Counted from the stretch's first letter, positions 25,978 through 34,987 are shown. The stretch is 64,000 bases of DNA from Brevibacterium sp. UCMA 11754 (GCF_021532275.1 NZ_JACBOT010000024.1:289749-353748); one strand, 5' to 3'. Notes: generated by a model not told the origin, from the letters alone. Program-made: numbers and translations.

Positions 25978-26942
25978 CGAGTGCCGCAGCCACCACCTCG
26001 GCGCCGGTGAAGCGCTCGACCTCGGTGCGCACATGGATCGCCGCCTACGGTGTCTACCTCGCTCTTGCCCTGCTCGTCGTCGTCAACGTCATCATCACCC
26101 CGCACTTCCTCACCCTGTCCAACCTGCGCCTGCAGCTGATCCAGACCGCGCCGGTACTCATCGTCGCCCTGGGGATGGCGATGGTCATCGGCACGAAGGG
26201 CATCGATCTCTCCGTCGGCAGCGTCATGGCCCTGTCGGCCGCGGTCATGCCGCTCTACATCGGGTATGGGACGATGCCGGCGATCATCGTCGGCATCGTC
26301 GCCGGTGGGCTCAGTGGGCTGATGATCGGCCTCCTCGTCTCCCATTTCGGGCTCCAACCGATCGTCGCCACTCTCGCCGTCCTCATCGGCGGACGGGGTT
26401 TGGCCAATGTCATCGGCGGTGAGATCAAGAATCTCTCCGATCCCGGCCTCGCGGTCCTGGGCACCGGCTCCCTGTTGGGCGTGCCCTATTCGGTGCTCAG
26501 CGCGATCGTGTTCGTCATCGTGGTCGGCTTCATCATGCGCCGGACCTCGTTCGGGGTCATGATCGAGGCGATCGGCGGCAACAAACGTGCAGCTGAGCTC
26601 GCCGGCATTCGGATCAAGTCGGTGCTCGTCACCGTCTATGTCCTCTCGGGCCTGCTCGCGGCCTTCGCCGGGATTCTCGTCGCCGCCCGGTCGCAGGCCA
26701 GCGACCCGCGCACCTTAGGTCTGCTCATGGAACTCTCCGCCATCGCAGCCGTGGTCATCGGCGGCACGTCGCTGAACGGCGGCCGCGTCAGAGTCCTCGG
26801 CACCGTCGGAGGCGCACTGCTCATGCAGCTCATCGTCTCCACCTTGGTCTCCCACAATGTTGCGGACTCCATCTCGCAGATGGTCCAGGCCGTCGTGATC
26901 GTCGTCGCGGTCGCACTCCAAGTCGGAAGGAGGAGAACATGA
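25974..26942 (+). CDS. Sugar ABC transporter permease (YtfT-like)
   Basis: This 322-residue RbsC-type permease has about nine hydrophobic helices and the family motif GTKGIDLSVGSVMALSAAV, followed later by AIGGNKRAAELAGI. Its ATG overlaps the ATPase stop (ATGA), and its own stop overlaps the next permease in the same way. Together with the second permease it should form the heterodimeric channel of a YtfRT-YjfF-like importer. Confidence 0.82.
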   Translation: MTSAAATTSAPVKRSTSVRTWIAAYGVYLALALLVVVNVIITPHFLTLSNLRLQLIQTAPVLIVALGMAMVIGTKGIDLSVGSVMALSAAVMPLYIGYGTMPAIIVGIVAGGLSGLMIGLLVSHFGLQPIVATLAVLIGGRGLANVIGGEIKNLSDPGLAVLGTGSLLGVPYSVLSAIVFVIVVGFIMRRTSFGVMIEAIGGNKRAAELAGIRIKSVLVTVYVLSGLLAAFAGILVAARSQASDPRTLGLLMELSAIAAVVIGGTSLNGGRVRVLGTVGGALLMQLIVSTLVSHNVADSISQMVQAVVIVVAVALQVGRRRT

Positions 26943-28063
26943 CGAACCAGGATCCCGTCGATGTGGTCTCTGCCAACCAGACCAATCGCTCACGCATCGA
27001 GATGCTGGCCAGACTCACCCAGCGCAACGGCGCCCTGGCCATTCTGCTCGGACTCGTGGTGATCACGTCAATCGCGTTTCCGTCATTCGCCTCGGCGGGG
27101 AATCTGACTCAGATCGCCCTGCAGTCCGCGTTCCTCGCTCCCCTGGCCCTGGGGCTGACCTTCGTCATCTTCACCGGCGGAATCGATCTGTCCGTCGGAT
27201 CGGTCTTCGCCCTCGGCGGCGTGCTTGCGGCTTGGGCCTCGCAGTACGGCTTCCTGGCCGCGGTGCTCCTCCCTCTCATCGTGTGCACACTCATCGGGCT
27301 CATCCAAGGGGCCATCATCGCCGGGACGTCGATTCCGGCGTTCATCGTCACCCTGGCCGGACTGCTGTTCGCCCGGGGGCTGCTGCTGGCGCTGACCCAG
27401 GAGGGTTCTGAAACGTACAAGGTGCCCGCCGAGGCGGCGTTCCTCCAGCTCAGCCGCGGCTCGTTTCTGGGATTGGGCTATCCCGTCTGGATCGTCGTGG
27501 TCCTCTTCGCCATCGGCGTCCTCATCCTGCATCGGACCTCCTATGGCTCCACCCTGCTGGCGATCGGAGGCCAACCGGATGCCGCTCGGCTGATGGGTCT
27601 GCCCGTTCTGCGCTCGACACTCATCGTCTATGCGGTCAGCGGCACGATGGCGGGTCTGGCCGGTGCCTTGACGGCCTCATACACGGCCTCCGGTGTCACG
27701 ACTCTGGGTGTGGGCCTTGAGCTCACCGCCATCGCCGCGGTGGTCTTGGGCGGGACCCTGCTCACCGGCGGTGCCGGCACGGTCGTCGGTTCGCTGGTCG
27801 GCGTCACGCTGCTGCAGGTAGTCGCCAATCTCATCAACCGCCTCGGGCTGACGAATTCGAACTGGCAGGCCGTCGTCAACGGCGCCGTCCTCCTCGTCGT
27901 CGCGGTCGCACAGGTCCTCCTCTCCCGGGTCCAGGCGAAGGAGCGGGAGCGCAGACGCGGAGGTGAGACCGACGGCGAAGGTACCGGCGCAGGCGAGGTC
28001 GTGGGTGCCTCCGACACGCCGAGGGCGGAGAGAGAATCCCCGCTCACAGGCGAGCGATCATAA
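26939..28063 (+). CDS. Sugar ABC transporter permease (YjfF-like)
   Basis: This second RbsC-type permease (374 residues) has the matching motif FTGGIDLSVGSVFALGGV and AIGGQPDAARLMGL. After the last helix it carries a hydrophilic, Glu/Arg/Gly-rich tail of about 45 residues (from roughly 330) not typical of the family. It overlaps the preceding permease by ATGA. It ends the ABC part of the galactose block; the SSS symporter gene starts 115 bases later. Confidence 0.82.
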   Translation: MTNQDPVDVVSANQTNRSRIEMLARLTQRNGALAILLGLVVITSIAFPSFASAGNLTQIALQSAFLAPLALGLTFVIFTGGIDLSVGSVFALGGVLAAWASQYGFLAAVLLPLIVCTLIGLIQGAIIAGTSIPAFIVTLAGLLFARGLLLALTQEGSETYKVPAEAAFLQLSRGSFLGLGYPVWIVVVLFAIGVLILHRTSYGSTLLAIGGQPDAARLMGLPVLRSTLIVYAVSGTMAGLAGALTASYTASGVTTLGVGLELTAIAAVVLGGTLLTGGAGTVVGSLVGVTLLQVVANLINRLGLTNSNWQAVVNGAVLLVVAVAQVLLSRVQAKERERRRGGETDGEGTGAGEVVGASDTPRAERESPLTGERS

Positions 28064-28178
28064 ACAATCAAAACTTTTCATGTTCGATCACTGGAGATCG
28101 GTCGATCTGTCCTCTAGAGTATCCGTTTGAGGTGGCTTTGATCACAAGGAGCCATTCACCGAAGACGTTGGAGGAACC

Positions 28179-29876
28179 TTGGAAGACATCCGGCTAGACG
28201 CCCAGTGGATCGACTATCTGCTGATCGCGATCTACTTCGTATTCGTCCTCGGAATCGGCTGGTTCGCCAAGCGCGGCATCTCCTCGAGCATCGAATTCCT
28301 TCTCTCCGGGCGCAGCCTTCCGGCGTGGGTGACAGCCTTGGCCTTCGTCTCAGCGAACCTCGGTGCCGTAGAGATCATGGGCATGTCGGCCACCGGCGCC
28401 CAGTACGGCATGCCGACGATGCACTACTTCTGGATCGGCGCGGTCCCGGCGATGCTCTTCCTCGGTGTGGTCATGATGCCCTTCTACTACGGTTCGAAGG
28501 TCCGGTCCGTTCCCGAGTTCATGCGCAGACGTTTCGGCACCGGCGCCCACCTCGTCAACGCGCTGTCCTTCGCCGTCGCTCAGATCCTCATCGCCGGCGT
28601 CAACCTCTTCCTCCTCGGCACGATCGTCAATCGTCTCCTCGGTTGGCCGCTGTGGATCGCCCTGGTCGTCGCTGCCGCCATCGTCCTGTCATACATCACG
28701 CTCGGCGGGCTGACCGCTGCCATCTACAATGAGGTGCTTCAGTTCTTCGTCATCGTCGCGGCCCTGCTGCCGCTGACGATCATCGGCCTCAATCGCGTGG
28801 GCGGTTGGGACGGTCTCGTGGCGAAGGTCAGCAATGACGGCATGCTCGGGGCCGAGCAGCTGAGCAGCTGGCCGGGTGAGCAGCTCTCCGGGTTCTCCAA
28901 CCCGGTGCTCTCGGTGGTCGGGATCGTGTTCGGGCTCGGCTTTGTGCTCTCCTTCGGCTACTGGACGACGAACTTCGTCGAGGTCCAACGTGCCATGGCG
29001 TCGAAGAGCATCAATGCCGCACGACTGACTCCGATCCTCGGCGCCTTCCCGAAGATGCTCATCCCGTTCATCGTCATCATCCCCGGAATGATCTCGGCGG
29101 TCCTCGTGACCCAGATGACGAAGTTCAAACAGATCGCGTCCAGCGTCGATGAGGCGACCGCCCAGTCCCAGACCGGAGTGACCTACAACGATGCGCTCCT
29201 GCTGCTCATGCGCGAGGTTCTGCCCAACGGTCTCCTCGGCGTGGCCATCGCCGGCCTGCTCGCCGCGTTCATGGCCGGCATGGCCGCCAACATCTCCGCG
29301 TTCAACACCGTCTTCAGCTATGACCTGTGGCAGCAGTACGTGGTCAAGGACCGCGATGACGCCTACTACCTCAAGGTCGGCCGCTACGCCACGGTCGGCG
29401 CCTGCATCGTCGCGATCTTCACCGCCCTCATCGCCGGCAACTTCGCCAACCTCATGGACTACCTGCAGACTCTGTTCGGCTTCTTCAACGCACCGCTGTT
29501 CGCCACCTTCATCCTCGGTATGTTCTGGAAGCGCATGAGCCCGACCGCCGGCTGGGTCGGCCTGGTCGGCGGCACCCTCTCGGCCGTCGCGGTATTCGTC
29601 CTCAGCGAGACCGGCGTGTTCGACCTGCCCGGTCAGGGCGCAGCGTTCCTCGCCGCCAGCACGGCGTTCGTCGTCGATATCGTCCTCTCGGTGATCGTCA
29701 CCTTCAGGACCACACCGAAGCCTGCCCATGAACTGCGAGGGCTCGTCTATTCGGAGACGCCGAAGACCGACTTCGAAGATCTCAATGAACCGAAGCCCCC
29801 GATCTGGAAACGCCCGGTGCCCGTTGCGGGAGTCGCGCTGGTCCTCGTCATCATCCTCAACGTGGCCTTCGGCTGA
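28179..29876 (+). CDS. Sodium:solute symporter (SSS family), probable sugar symporter
   Basis: The 565-residue protein has 13-14 predicted membrane helices and the SSS pattern: the N-terminal helix is followed by FLLSGRSLPAWVTALAFVSA with the sodium-site region and VEIMGMSATGAQYGM. LAAFMAGMAANISAFNTVF matches the conserved helix of SGLT-like transporters. The start is a TTG at 28179 preceded by a strong SD (TTGGAGGAAC). In a galactose block it is probably a Na+/galactose or related sugar importer, giving a second uptake route beside the ABC system. A small membrane protein follows after 17 bases. Confidence 0.85.
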   Translation: MEDIRLDAQWIDYLLIAIYFVFVLGIGWFAKRGISSSIEFLLSGRSLPAWVTALAFVSANLGAVEIMGMSATGAQYGMPTMHYFWIGAVPAMLFLGVVMMPFYYGSKVRSVPEFMRRRFGTGAHLVNALSFAVAQILIAGVNLFLLGTIVNRLLGWPLWIALVVAAAIVLSYITLGGLTAAIYNEVLQFFVIVAALLPLTIIGLNRVGGWDGLVAKVSNDGMLGAEQLSSWPGEQLSGFSNPVLSVVGIVFGLGFVLSFGYWTTNFVEVQRAMASKSINAARLTPILGAFPKMLIPFIVIIPGMISAVLVTQMTKFKQIASSVDEATAQSQTGVTYNDALLLLMREVLPNGLLGVAIAGLLAAFMAGMAANISAFNTVFSYDLWQQYVVKDRDDAYYLKVGRYATVGACIVAIFTALIAGNFANLMDYLQTLFGFFNAPLFATFILGMFWKRMSPTAGWVGLVGGTLSAVAVFVLSETGVFDLPGQGAAFLAASTAFVVDIVLSVIVTFRTTPKPAHELRGLVYSETPKTDFEDLNEPKPPIWKRPVPVAGVALVLVIILNVAFG

Positions 29877-29893
29877 AGGAGCAAGTGAGAACA

Positions 29894-30178
29894 ATGAGCA
29901 AAGCCAACGAACTGACCAAGACCGCAGGTGCCTTCGACATCCGAAATTTCATCGGCGTGCTGCTGGGGATCTTCGGAGTCATCCTCGCCATCGCAGGGGT
30001 TGTCGACTACACCCCCGACGAGGCGGAGCGGACCGGCGGAATCGATGCCAACCTCTGGACGGGAATCGGCCTCATCCTCGCTGCGATCTTCTTCATCGCC
30101 TGGGCCAGGCTGCGCCCGATTCGCATCATCGCCGATGAGTCGACCGAGGTGTCCGAGACCGGCGATACCCGCCCCTAG
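29894..30178 (+). CDS. Small two-helix membrane protein paired with the SSS transporter
   Basis: This product of about 94 residues has hydrophobic segments near 18-37 and 55-72 and a short acidic C-terminus. Similar small genes accompany SSS symporters in actinobacteria, but no function is known to me. An AAGGAG motif sits 3 bases before a GTG at 29885 and 12 bases before the ATG at 29894, so the start is uncertain between them. It is the last plus-strand gene before the convergent galK. Confidence 0.65.
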   Translation: MSKANELTKTAGAFDIRNFIGVLLGIFGVILAIAGVVDYTPDEAERTGGIDANLWTGIGLILAAIFFIAWARLRPIRIIADESTEVSETGDTRP

Positions 30179-30179
30179 C

Positions 30180-30208
30180 CCGGACAGGCGATTCCGCTGC
30201 CTGGCCGG
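30180..30208. terminator. Hairpin between the convergent SSS operon and galK
   Basis: CCGGACAGGC (30180-30189) pairs with GCCTGGCCGG (30199-30208) with one mismatch around a 9-nt loop. It begins 2 bases after the small membrane gene stop and 18 bases from the galK stop, so it can serve both convergent transcripts. Confidence 0.55.
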
Positions 30209-30225
30209 CCCATTCTCCTGCGGGG

Positions 30226-31464
30226 TCAGGCGATTCTGCCCGCGCCCTTTCCCGGGCTGACTGCGAAGATGTCGGGCCTGCGGAATCCGTGGTCGGCGAA
30301 CGTCGCGCGGATGGCCTCGCCCACCTGGTCGACACTCGCCGTGTCGACGAGTGCGATCGCCGAACCCCCGAAGCCGCCGCCGGTCATCCGCGCTCCGATC
30401 GCACCGGCCGACATGGCGGCCGCGACAGCGGTGTCGAGTTCGGTGCACGAAACCTCATAGTCGTGGACGAGGGAGTCGTGGGAGGCAAGCAGGAGCTCGC
30501 CGATTCCGCGAATGCTGCGGCTCTCATCGCCGCCGCCCTCTAAGAGTTCGACGGTGGCCCGGACCCGGGCGTTCTCACTGAAGACGTGCCGCACCCGCTT
30601 CTTCTGCTCCTCGTTGAGCGGGCCAAGGTCCAAGCTCTCATCCAGTTCGCGCAGACTCGCAGTTCCGAGGATCCTGGCGGCCTCCTCGCAGGTGCGCCGC
30701 CGGTCGCCGTATCCGCTCTCGCTGTGGGAGTGGGACACGCGGGTATCAATGACGAGCAGCCGCAGCCCTTCGGCTTCGAGATCGAAGGGGATCTGTCGAG
30801 TCCGAAGGTCCCGACAGTCGAGGAAGAGTGCATGCCCGGCCTCGGTCATGATCGAGGCCGCCTGATCGACGATTCCGGTGGGAGCGCCGACGAAGTCGTT
30901 CTCGGCGCGCTGGGTCAGCAGCGCCTTCTCTCGATCGTCGAGTCCGAGCCCGAAGATCTCGTCGAGGGCGATGAGGACCGCCACCTCGAGGGCATGGGAG
31001 GAAGACAGACCGGCTCCTACGGGCACTGTCGATTCGATGTAGAGGTCGATGCCGCCGACGATCGTGCCCGTCGTCTTGGCGATCTCATCGACAACACCCG
31101 CCGGGTGGCTGAGCCAGCTCGGCAGAGCTCCGGGTACGAGCTCTTCGGCCGCGAACTGGCCTGCGAGCCTCTCGCCCGACTCGTCTCGATGGTCGGAGAC
31201 GATCCGGATGCTCTCCTGGCGCCGAGGTGGTGCCGCAGTTCCGTGTTCATGAGGCTCCGATCGGCCCTGAGGACGCCGGCCGATGGCCACGTGGACTGCC
31301 CTGTCAATGGCGATGGGAAGGACGAATCCGTTGTTGTAGTCTGTGTGTTCTCCGATGAGATTCACGCGCCCGGGAGCACGGAAGCAGTCATCCGGCGGAT
31401 AGCCGAACACCGCTTCGAACTCGCGGCGCAGGCTAGGGGCCGTCGGAGCGGTGGCCGCGCTCAT
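30226..31464 (-). CDS. galK: Galactokinase
   Basis: GalK phosphorylates galactose at C1 in the Leloir pathway. The GHMP-kinase signatures are PGRVNLIGEHTDYNNGFVL near residue 36, the ATP loop PVGAGLSSSHALE and the C-terminal MTGGGFGGSAIALV. At 412 residues it is slightly longer than usual because of a hydrophilic insert after AIGRRPQ. The frame extends far upstream, but the start at 31464 (MSAAT) overlaps the galT stop as ATGA and gives the normal N-terminus. It is co-transcribed after galT. Confidence 0.93.
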   Translation of the reverse strand: MSAATAPTAPSLRREFEAVFGYPPDDCFRAPGRVNLIGEHTDYNNGFVLPIAIDRAVHVAIGRRPQGRSEPHEHGTAAPPRRQESIRIVSDHRDESGERLAGQFAAEELVPGALPSWLSHPAGVVDEIAKTTGTIVGGIDLYIESTVPVGAGLSSSHALEVAVLIALDEIFGLGLDDREKALLTQRAENDFVGAPTGIVDQAASIMTEAGHALFLDCRDLRTRQIPFDLEAEGLRLLVIDTRVSHSHSESGYGDRRRTCEEAARILGTASLRELDESLDLGPLNEEQKKRVRHVFSENARVRATVELLEGGGDESRSIRGIGELLLASHDSLVHDYEVSCTELDTAVAAAMSAGAIGARMTGGGFGGSAIALVDTASVDQVGEAIRATFADHGFRRPDIFAVSPGKGAGRIA

Positions 31465-32597
31465 CTGCGACCGTCTTCGAGCGCAGGCGACGCCGCACGC
31501 AGCCGTGCAGCGGTCTCCTCGGCGGAGACGTCGCCGACGAAGGCGCCCATGGCCGCTTCGGATCCAGCGAGGAACTTCAGCTTGTTCTCGGCACGTCTGG
31601 GGCTGGTGATCTCGAGATGCATCCACTCTGCCGAGTGGTCCGCGCAGTTGACCGGCGCCTGATGCCACGCTGCAATGTATGGGGTGGGAGTCGAATAGAG
31701 ATTGTCGATCCTTCGCAGCACCTCGGGGTAGAGGCCAGCGAGGTCGTCGCGTTCGGCATCGTCGAGTTCGTCGAGTCCCAGCACCTGCCGATGCGGGACG
31801 ATGTGGACTTCGACCGGCCACCGAGCTGCAAAGGGCACGAAAGCAGAGAAGTATGCCGACTCAAGGATCATCCGCTCCCCCGAGCCGCGTTCGAAGTCGA
31901 GGACGTCGCCCAGCAGCGGCCTGCCCGTCTCACGTTTGTGCTGCACCGCTCGAGCCGAGGTGATCACGGTGTGCGGGGTGACGAACGGATAGGCATAGAT
32001 CTGGCCGTGCGGGTGGTTCATCGTCACACCGATCTCCTCGCCCCGATTCTCGAACACGAAGACCTGCTCGATCCCCTCTTGTGCGGCGAGCTCGCTGCTC
32101 CGGTTCGCCCAGGCGTCGATGACCGTGCGGGCACGTGCCGGGTCGAGGTCGGCGAACGATCCGTTGTGCTCGGAGGAGAAGACGACGACCTCACAGCGCC
32201 CATGGGCCGGGGCGGTCAGTGCGGCTTCGGAGGCCGCCTCGGCGAATTTCTGCCTCGGATCGGCAGGCACCGCTCCGAGTGATGGCCCCAGCGAAGGGAA
32301 CCTGTTCTCGAAGACGACGACGTCGTAGTCGGCAACAGGGATCTCTGTGGGGCGTCCGGGCACCGAGGGGCAGAGGGGACATTCGGCGGCTGCAGGAAGA
32401 TGAGTCCGCGACTGGCGATGCGTGGCCACGGCCACCCACTCGCCGGTGAGCAGGTCGAAGCGCAGCTGTCCGCCGGTAGGACGCGGCTCTGCCGGGCGAT
32501 GGTCCTCAGCAGGTGGTGCCGCCGTCGAATCTGCGTCCTGGAAGAACAGGATGTCTCTGCCATCGGCAAGCGTGTTCCGACGAACCTGTGTGCTCAA
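31461..32597 (-). CDS. galT: Galactose-1-phosphate uridylyltransferase
   Basis: GalT exchanges UMP between UDP-glucose and galactose-1-phosphate. The 378-residue protein has the zinc-site cysteines in CPLCPS, the catalytic HPHGQIYAYP (histidine nucleophile in H-P-H) and the second metal-binding segment HIVPHRQVLG. The frame opens with a TTG at 32597, giving MSTQVRR; AGGTGT lies upstream. It is divergent from galM across a 180-bp control region and overlaps galK. No galE is in the window. Confidence 0.93.
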   Translation of the reverse strand: MSTQVRRNTLADGRDILFFQDADSTAAPPAEDHRPAEPRPTGGQLRFDLLTGEWVAVATHRQSRTHLPAAAECPLCPSVPGRPTEIPVADYDVVVFENRFPSLGPSLGAVPADPRQKFAEAASEAALTAPAHGRCEVVVFSSEHNGSFADLDPARARTVIDAWANRSSELAAQEGIEQVFVFENRGEEIGVTMNHPHGQIYAYPFVTPHTVITSARAVQHKRETGRPLLGDVLDFERGSGERMILESAYFSAFVPFAARWPVEVHIVPHRQVLGLDELDDAERDDLAGLYPEVLRRIDNLYSTPTPYIAAWHQAPVNCADHSAEWMHLEITSPRRAENKLKFLAGSEAAMGAFVGDVSAEETAARLRAASPALEDGRR

Positions 32598-32671
32598 CGG
32601 ACACCTACGAGTTCAATGGCTCGTCGGTGGAATTGAGAAACGCTACACTGACCCATCAGACCTCCCAAAAG

Positions 32672-32687
32672 TGATCATTTTCGATCA
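32672..32687. promoter_or_regulatory. Candidate regulator operator between galT and galM
   Basis: TGATC-ATTTTC-GATCA is a perfect 5-bp-armed inverted repeat in the galT/galM divergent region. Related half sites lie upstream of the importer genes (TTCTGATCA, 23247-23255) and of the SSS gene (TTCGATCA, 28083-28090). They could be shared operators of the DeoR regulator at 22384-23154; this is inference from recurrence. Confidence 0.4.
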
Positions 32688-32777
32688 TAATGCTAACATC
32701 TGCATGGGAGAGATCCCATATCTCGCGTAGAATTCTGGGACACCGGAATATCCGCTCACCACCTGCTCAGGAGTCGC

Positions 32778-33746
32778 ATGACCGATCTCATCGAGCTCGC
32801 CCTGGGCGACGACAGCGCGGTCGTCTCCACAAGCGGAGCAGCTCTGCTCGACTACACCGTCGGGGATCGTCCCGTCGTCGTCCAGATGTCCGCCTTCGAT
32901 GGCGCCGTCCTGGCACCGTGGCCGAACCGAATCGCCGATGGACGCTATGACTTCAACGGCCGCTCCCACCAGCTGCCCATCACCGAGGCCTCACGCGGAA
33001 CGTCTCTGCATGGTCTTGTGGCCGAGACCGACTGGAAGGTGAGTGAACGCAACAACGCCTCGGTGCGGCTCGAAACGGACATCTCCGGCCCGCCGGGGTA
33101 TCCCTTTGAATTGTCCCTTGAGGTGACCTACACCCTCGTCGCGCGTGAAGACGAGGACGAATGTGCGAATGACTGCGAGGGCAGCGGCGAGCTCCAGGTC
33201 TTGGCTCTCGCGCGAAACATCGGGCAGGAGCCCGCTCCCTTCGGTTTCGGCTTTCATCCCTGGATCCACCCAGGCGCACAACGAGTTGATCGGGCACAGC
33301 TCCTCATTCCGGCAGAGACCTGGTTCGAGACCGATGACAGACTCATCCCCCAGACGATCAGGCATTTCGACACCGGATCGTACATTCCCGCCGATCACGG
33401 GCCCGAAGAAGCATCCTGCCTCCTCTGCAAAGACTTCCGCGCTCTGCGCACCCTTGGCCCGGCGATCCTCGATGACGCCTTCGGCACCCCGCAGCGCGGT
33501 GAAGACGGGTGGTCACGAGTGAGGTTGAGAGGAGCCGACGACAGGACGGTCACCATCGGAATGGATGAGAGCTTCCGGGCCTGGCAGTTGTGCACCGGAG
33601 ACGAGCTCGACCAGCCGCTTCGCCGCAGCGCCATCGCCATCGAACCGATGACGTGTCCACCTAACGCCTTCGCCTCAGGTTCGGACTTCGATGTCATAGA
33701 AGCGCAAAGCGAACTCAGCGTGGAATGGACCATCTCCTTACGTTAA
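32778..33746 (+). CDS. galM: Aldose 1-epimerase (mutarotase)
   Basis: The 322-residue product has the galactose-mutarotase fold pattern: GAVLAPWPNRIADGRY near residue 42, GTSLHGLV with the catalytic histidine, FGFGFHPWI with the second histidine, and PMTCPPNAFASG toward the C-terminus. It interconverts alpha and beta anomers so that GalK receives its substrate. It is divergent from galTK, completing the local Leloir set apart from galE. Confidence 0.88.
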   Translation: MTDLIELALGDDSAVVSTSGAALLDYTVGDRPVVVQMSAFDGAVLAPWPNRIADGRYDFNGRSHQLPITEASRGTSLHGLVAETDWKVSERNNASVRLETDISGPPGYPFELSLEVTYTLVAREDEDECANDCEGSGELQVLALARNIGQEPAPFGFGFHPWIHPGAQRVDRAQLLIPAETWFETDDRLIPQTIRHFDTGSYIPADHGPEEASCLLCKDFRALRTLGPAILDDAFGTPQRGEDGWSRVRLRGADDRTVTIGMDESFRAWQLCTGDELDQPLRRSAIAIEPMTCPPNAFASGSDFDVIEAQSELSVEWTISLR

Positions 33747-33818
33747 GAGTTCTGGCTGCAAAGTCAGCTTGCACTGATAAGTTGCGACTATCGGCTTCAA
33801 CTCGTGCGAAGGAAGATT

Positions 33819-34688
33819 ATGTCGACACCACAGAACCCGTACTCCGGTTCGGATGCAGAGAACAATCAGAACATCCCGGGCGATCAGCCTGATCCTGACC
33901 TCAACCAGCCGCAGGAACCCGCGGCCGGGGAACAGACGGCTCACGAGCCCACTGTTCACGAGCCCGCTGTCGGCGAACAGCCAGATGACCCCCAGTCTCT
34001 TGCTGGCACTGCCCAGTATGGCCAAGGCTCACAGTTCAGTCAGAGCGAGCAGTACAACCAGGTAGATCAGTTCGGTCAGAGCGAGCAGTACAGCAGCCAG
34101 CAGAGCCAGTTCGGTCAGCAGCAGCAATTTGGCCAAGGCGGCCAGTACACGCCTCAGGATCAATACGACCAAGGCGGCCAGTACGACCCACAGAATCAGT
34201 ACGGTCAATACGGGCAGCCAGCCCAGCAGGGTCAGTACTATCAGGATGCTGACTACGCCGCATACAACCAAGGAAATTACGCCGGCTCCCAGCACGCCCC
34301 GGTGGGTAATTTCCAGCAGCAGGCAGCGCAGCAGAAGCCTGGCGGAAGCGGCGGTTTCTTCAAGTCGCTCTTCGACTTCCGCTTCGATAATCTCATCGCC
34401 GTGCGATGGGCGGGATTCATCTACATCATCGCCATCGTTGTGGCTGCATTGTCCTGGTTGGGATCGATCATCGGCGGAATCGTCACGGGTGCGGCAGCAG
34501 GAGCGGCGACCAGCTATCTGAGCGATGGCCCGAGCTTCAGTCCGTGGCCGCTGCTGCTGGCGATCATCTTCGGCTGGATCATCCCCGCCCTCTGGGTGAT
34601 CTTCGTCCGATTGGCCCTCGAGCTCATCGTGGCCAACGTCAAGACGGCGGAGAACACGAAGAGGATCGCGGACTCCCTCGGACGCTGA
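33819..34688 (+). CDS. DUF4282 membrane protein with long Gln/Tyr/Gly-rich N-terminus
   Basis: The 289-residue protein has two parts. Residues 1 to about 175 are hydrophilic and very rich in Gln, Tyr, Gly and Ser, with repeated QYGQ, QFGQ and SEQYNQ units and no folded-domain pattern. The C-terminal part (from GGFFKSLFDFRFDNLI) matches DUF4282 and has two membrane helices around residues 200-255. A GAAGGAAG ribosome site precedes the ATG at 33819. The N-terminus is presumably cytoplasmic and disordered, resembling prion-like low-complexity regions. The function is unknown. Confidence 0.8.
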   Translation: MSTPQNPYSGSDAENNQNIPGDQPDPDLNQPQEPAAGEQTAHEPTVHEPAVGEQPDDPQSLAGTAQYGQGSQFSQSEQYNQVDQFGQSEQYSSQQSQFGQQQQFGQGGQYTPQDQYDQGGQYDPQNQYGQYGQPAQQGQYYQDADYAAYNQGNYAGSQHAPVGNFQQQAAQQKPGGSGGFFKSLFDFRFDNLIAVRWAGFIYIIAIVVAALSWLGSIIGGIVTGAAAGAATSYLSDGPSFSPWPLLLAIIFGWIIPALWVIFVRLALELIVANVKTAENTKRIADSLGR

Positions 34689-34733
34689 ATCGCCTCAGCG
34701 TTCTCTCTGAGTGCATTCGCTCTGAGCTCACTT

Positions 34734-34783
34734 GCTCTGAGTTGCAGTGATCGGCTTCGAAGCCGGGCTCTGTGACTCAGAGC
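34734..34783. terminator. Compound hairpin after the DUF4282 gene
   Basis: GCTCTGAGT (34734-34742) pairs with ACTCAGAGC (34775-34783). Inside it the 14-bp self-complementary CGGCTTCGAAGCCG (34752-34765) forms a second stem. The position 46 bases after the DUF4282 stop fits a transcription terminator. Confidence 0.55.
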
Positions 34784-34820
34784 GAGCTGCTTCAGAGACA
34801 TCCGGACCGGCGACGCTCAA

Positions 34821-34885
34821 TGGGGCTCGCGCATCTGCAAACATAACCGTTGCAGAAGAATGACCGTGAATTAGAGCGAGCCCCA
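34821..34885. terminator. Nested inverted repeats downstream of tRNA-Glu
   Basis: An outer perfect 10-bp stem (TGGGGCTCGC 34821-34830 with GCGAGCCCCA 34876-34885) encloses an inner 7-bp stem (TCTGCAA 34834-34840 with TTGCAGA 34850-34856). It lies 29 bases beyond the 3' end of the minus-strand tRNA-Glu, so it is a likely terminator or processing signal for the tRNA transcript. Confidence 0.5.
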
Positions 34886-34914
34886 CACCGATTCCTCGAT
34901 GCGGGACTCAACCG

Positions 34915-34987
34915 TACCCCCGAGCAGGTTCGAACTGCCGTTTCCGCCTTGAGAGGGCAGCGTCCTAGGCCACTAGACGACGGGGGC
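34915..34987 (-). tRNA. tRNA-Glu (anticodon CTC)
   Basis: The 73-nt minus-strand sequence folds into a full cloverleaf: acceptor GCCCCCG with CGGGGGT (G-U at the first pair), anticodon stem CTGCC/GGCGG around loop CTCTCAA, and T-arm GGCAG/CTGCT around TTCGAAC. The CTC anticodon reads GAG. CCA is not encoded. It lies 38 bases from tRNA-Gln on the same strand and upstream of nothing coding until DUF4282 (opposite strand). Confidence 0.93.

Noticed and set aside
28689..29894. 401-codon minus-strand open frame opposite the SSS transporter
   Set aside because: It is a charged Glu/Asp/His-rich shadow translation of a clear membrane transporter gene.
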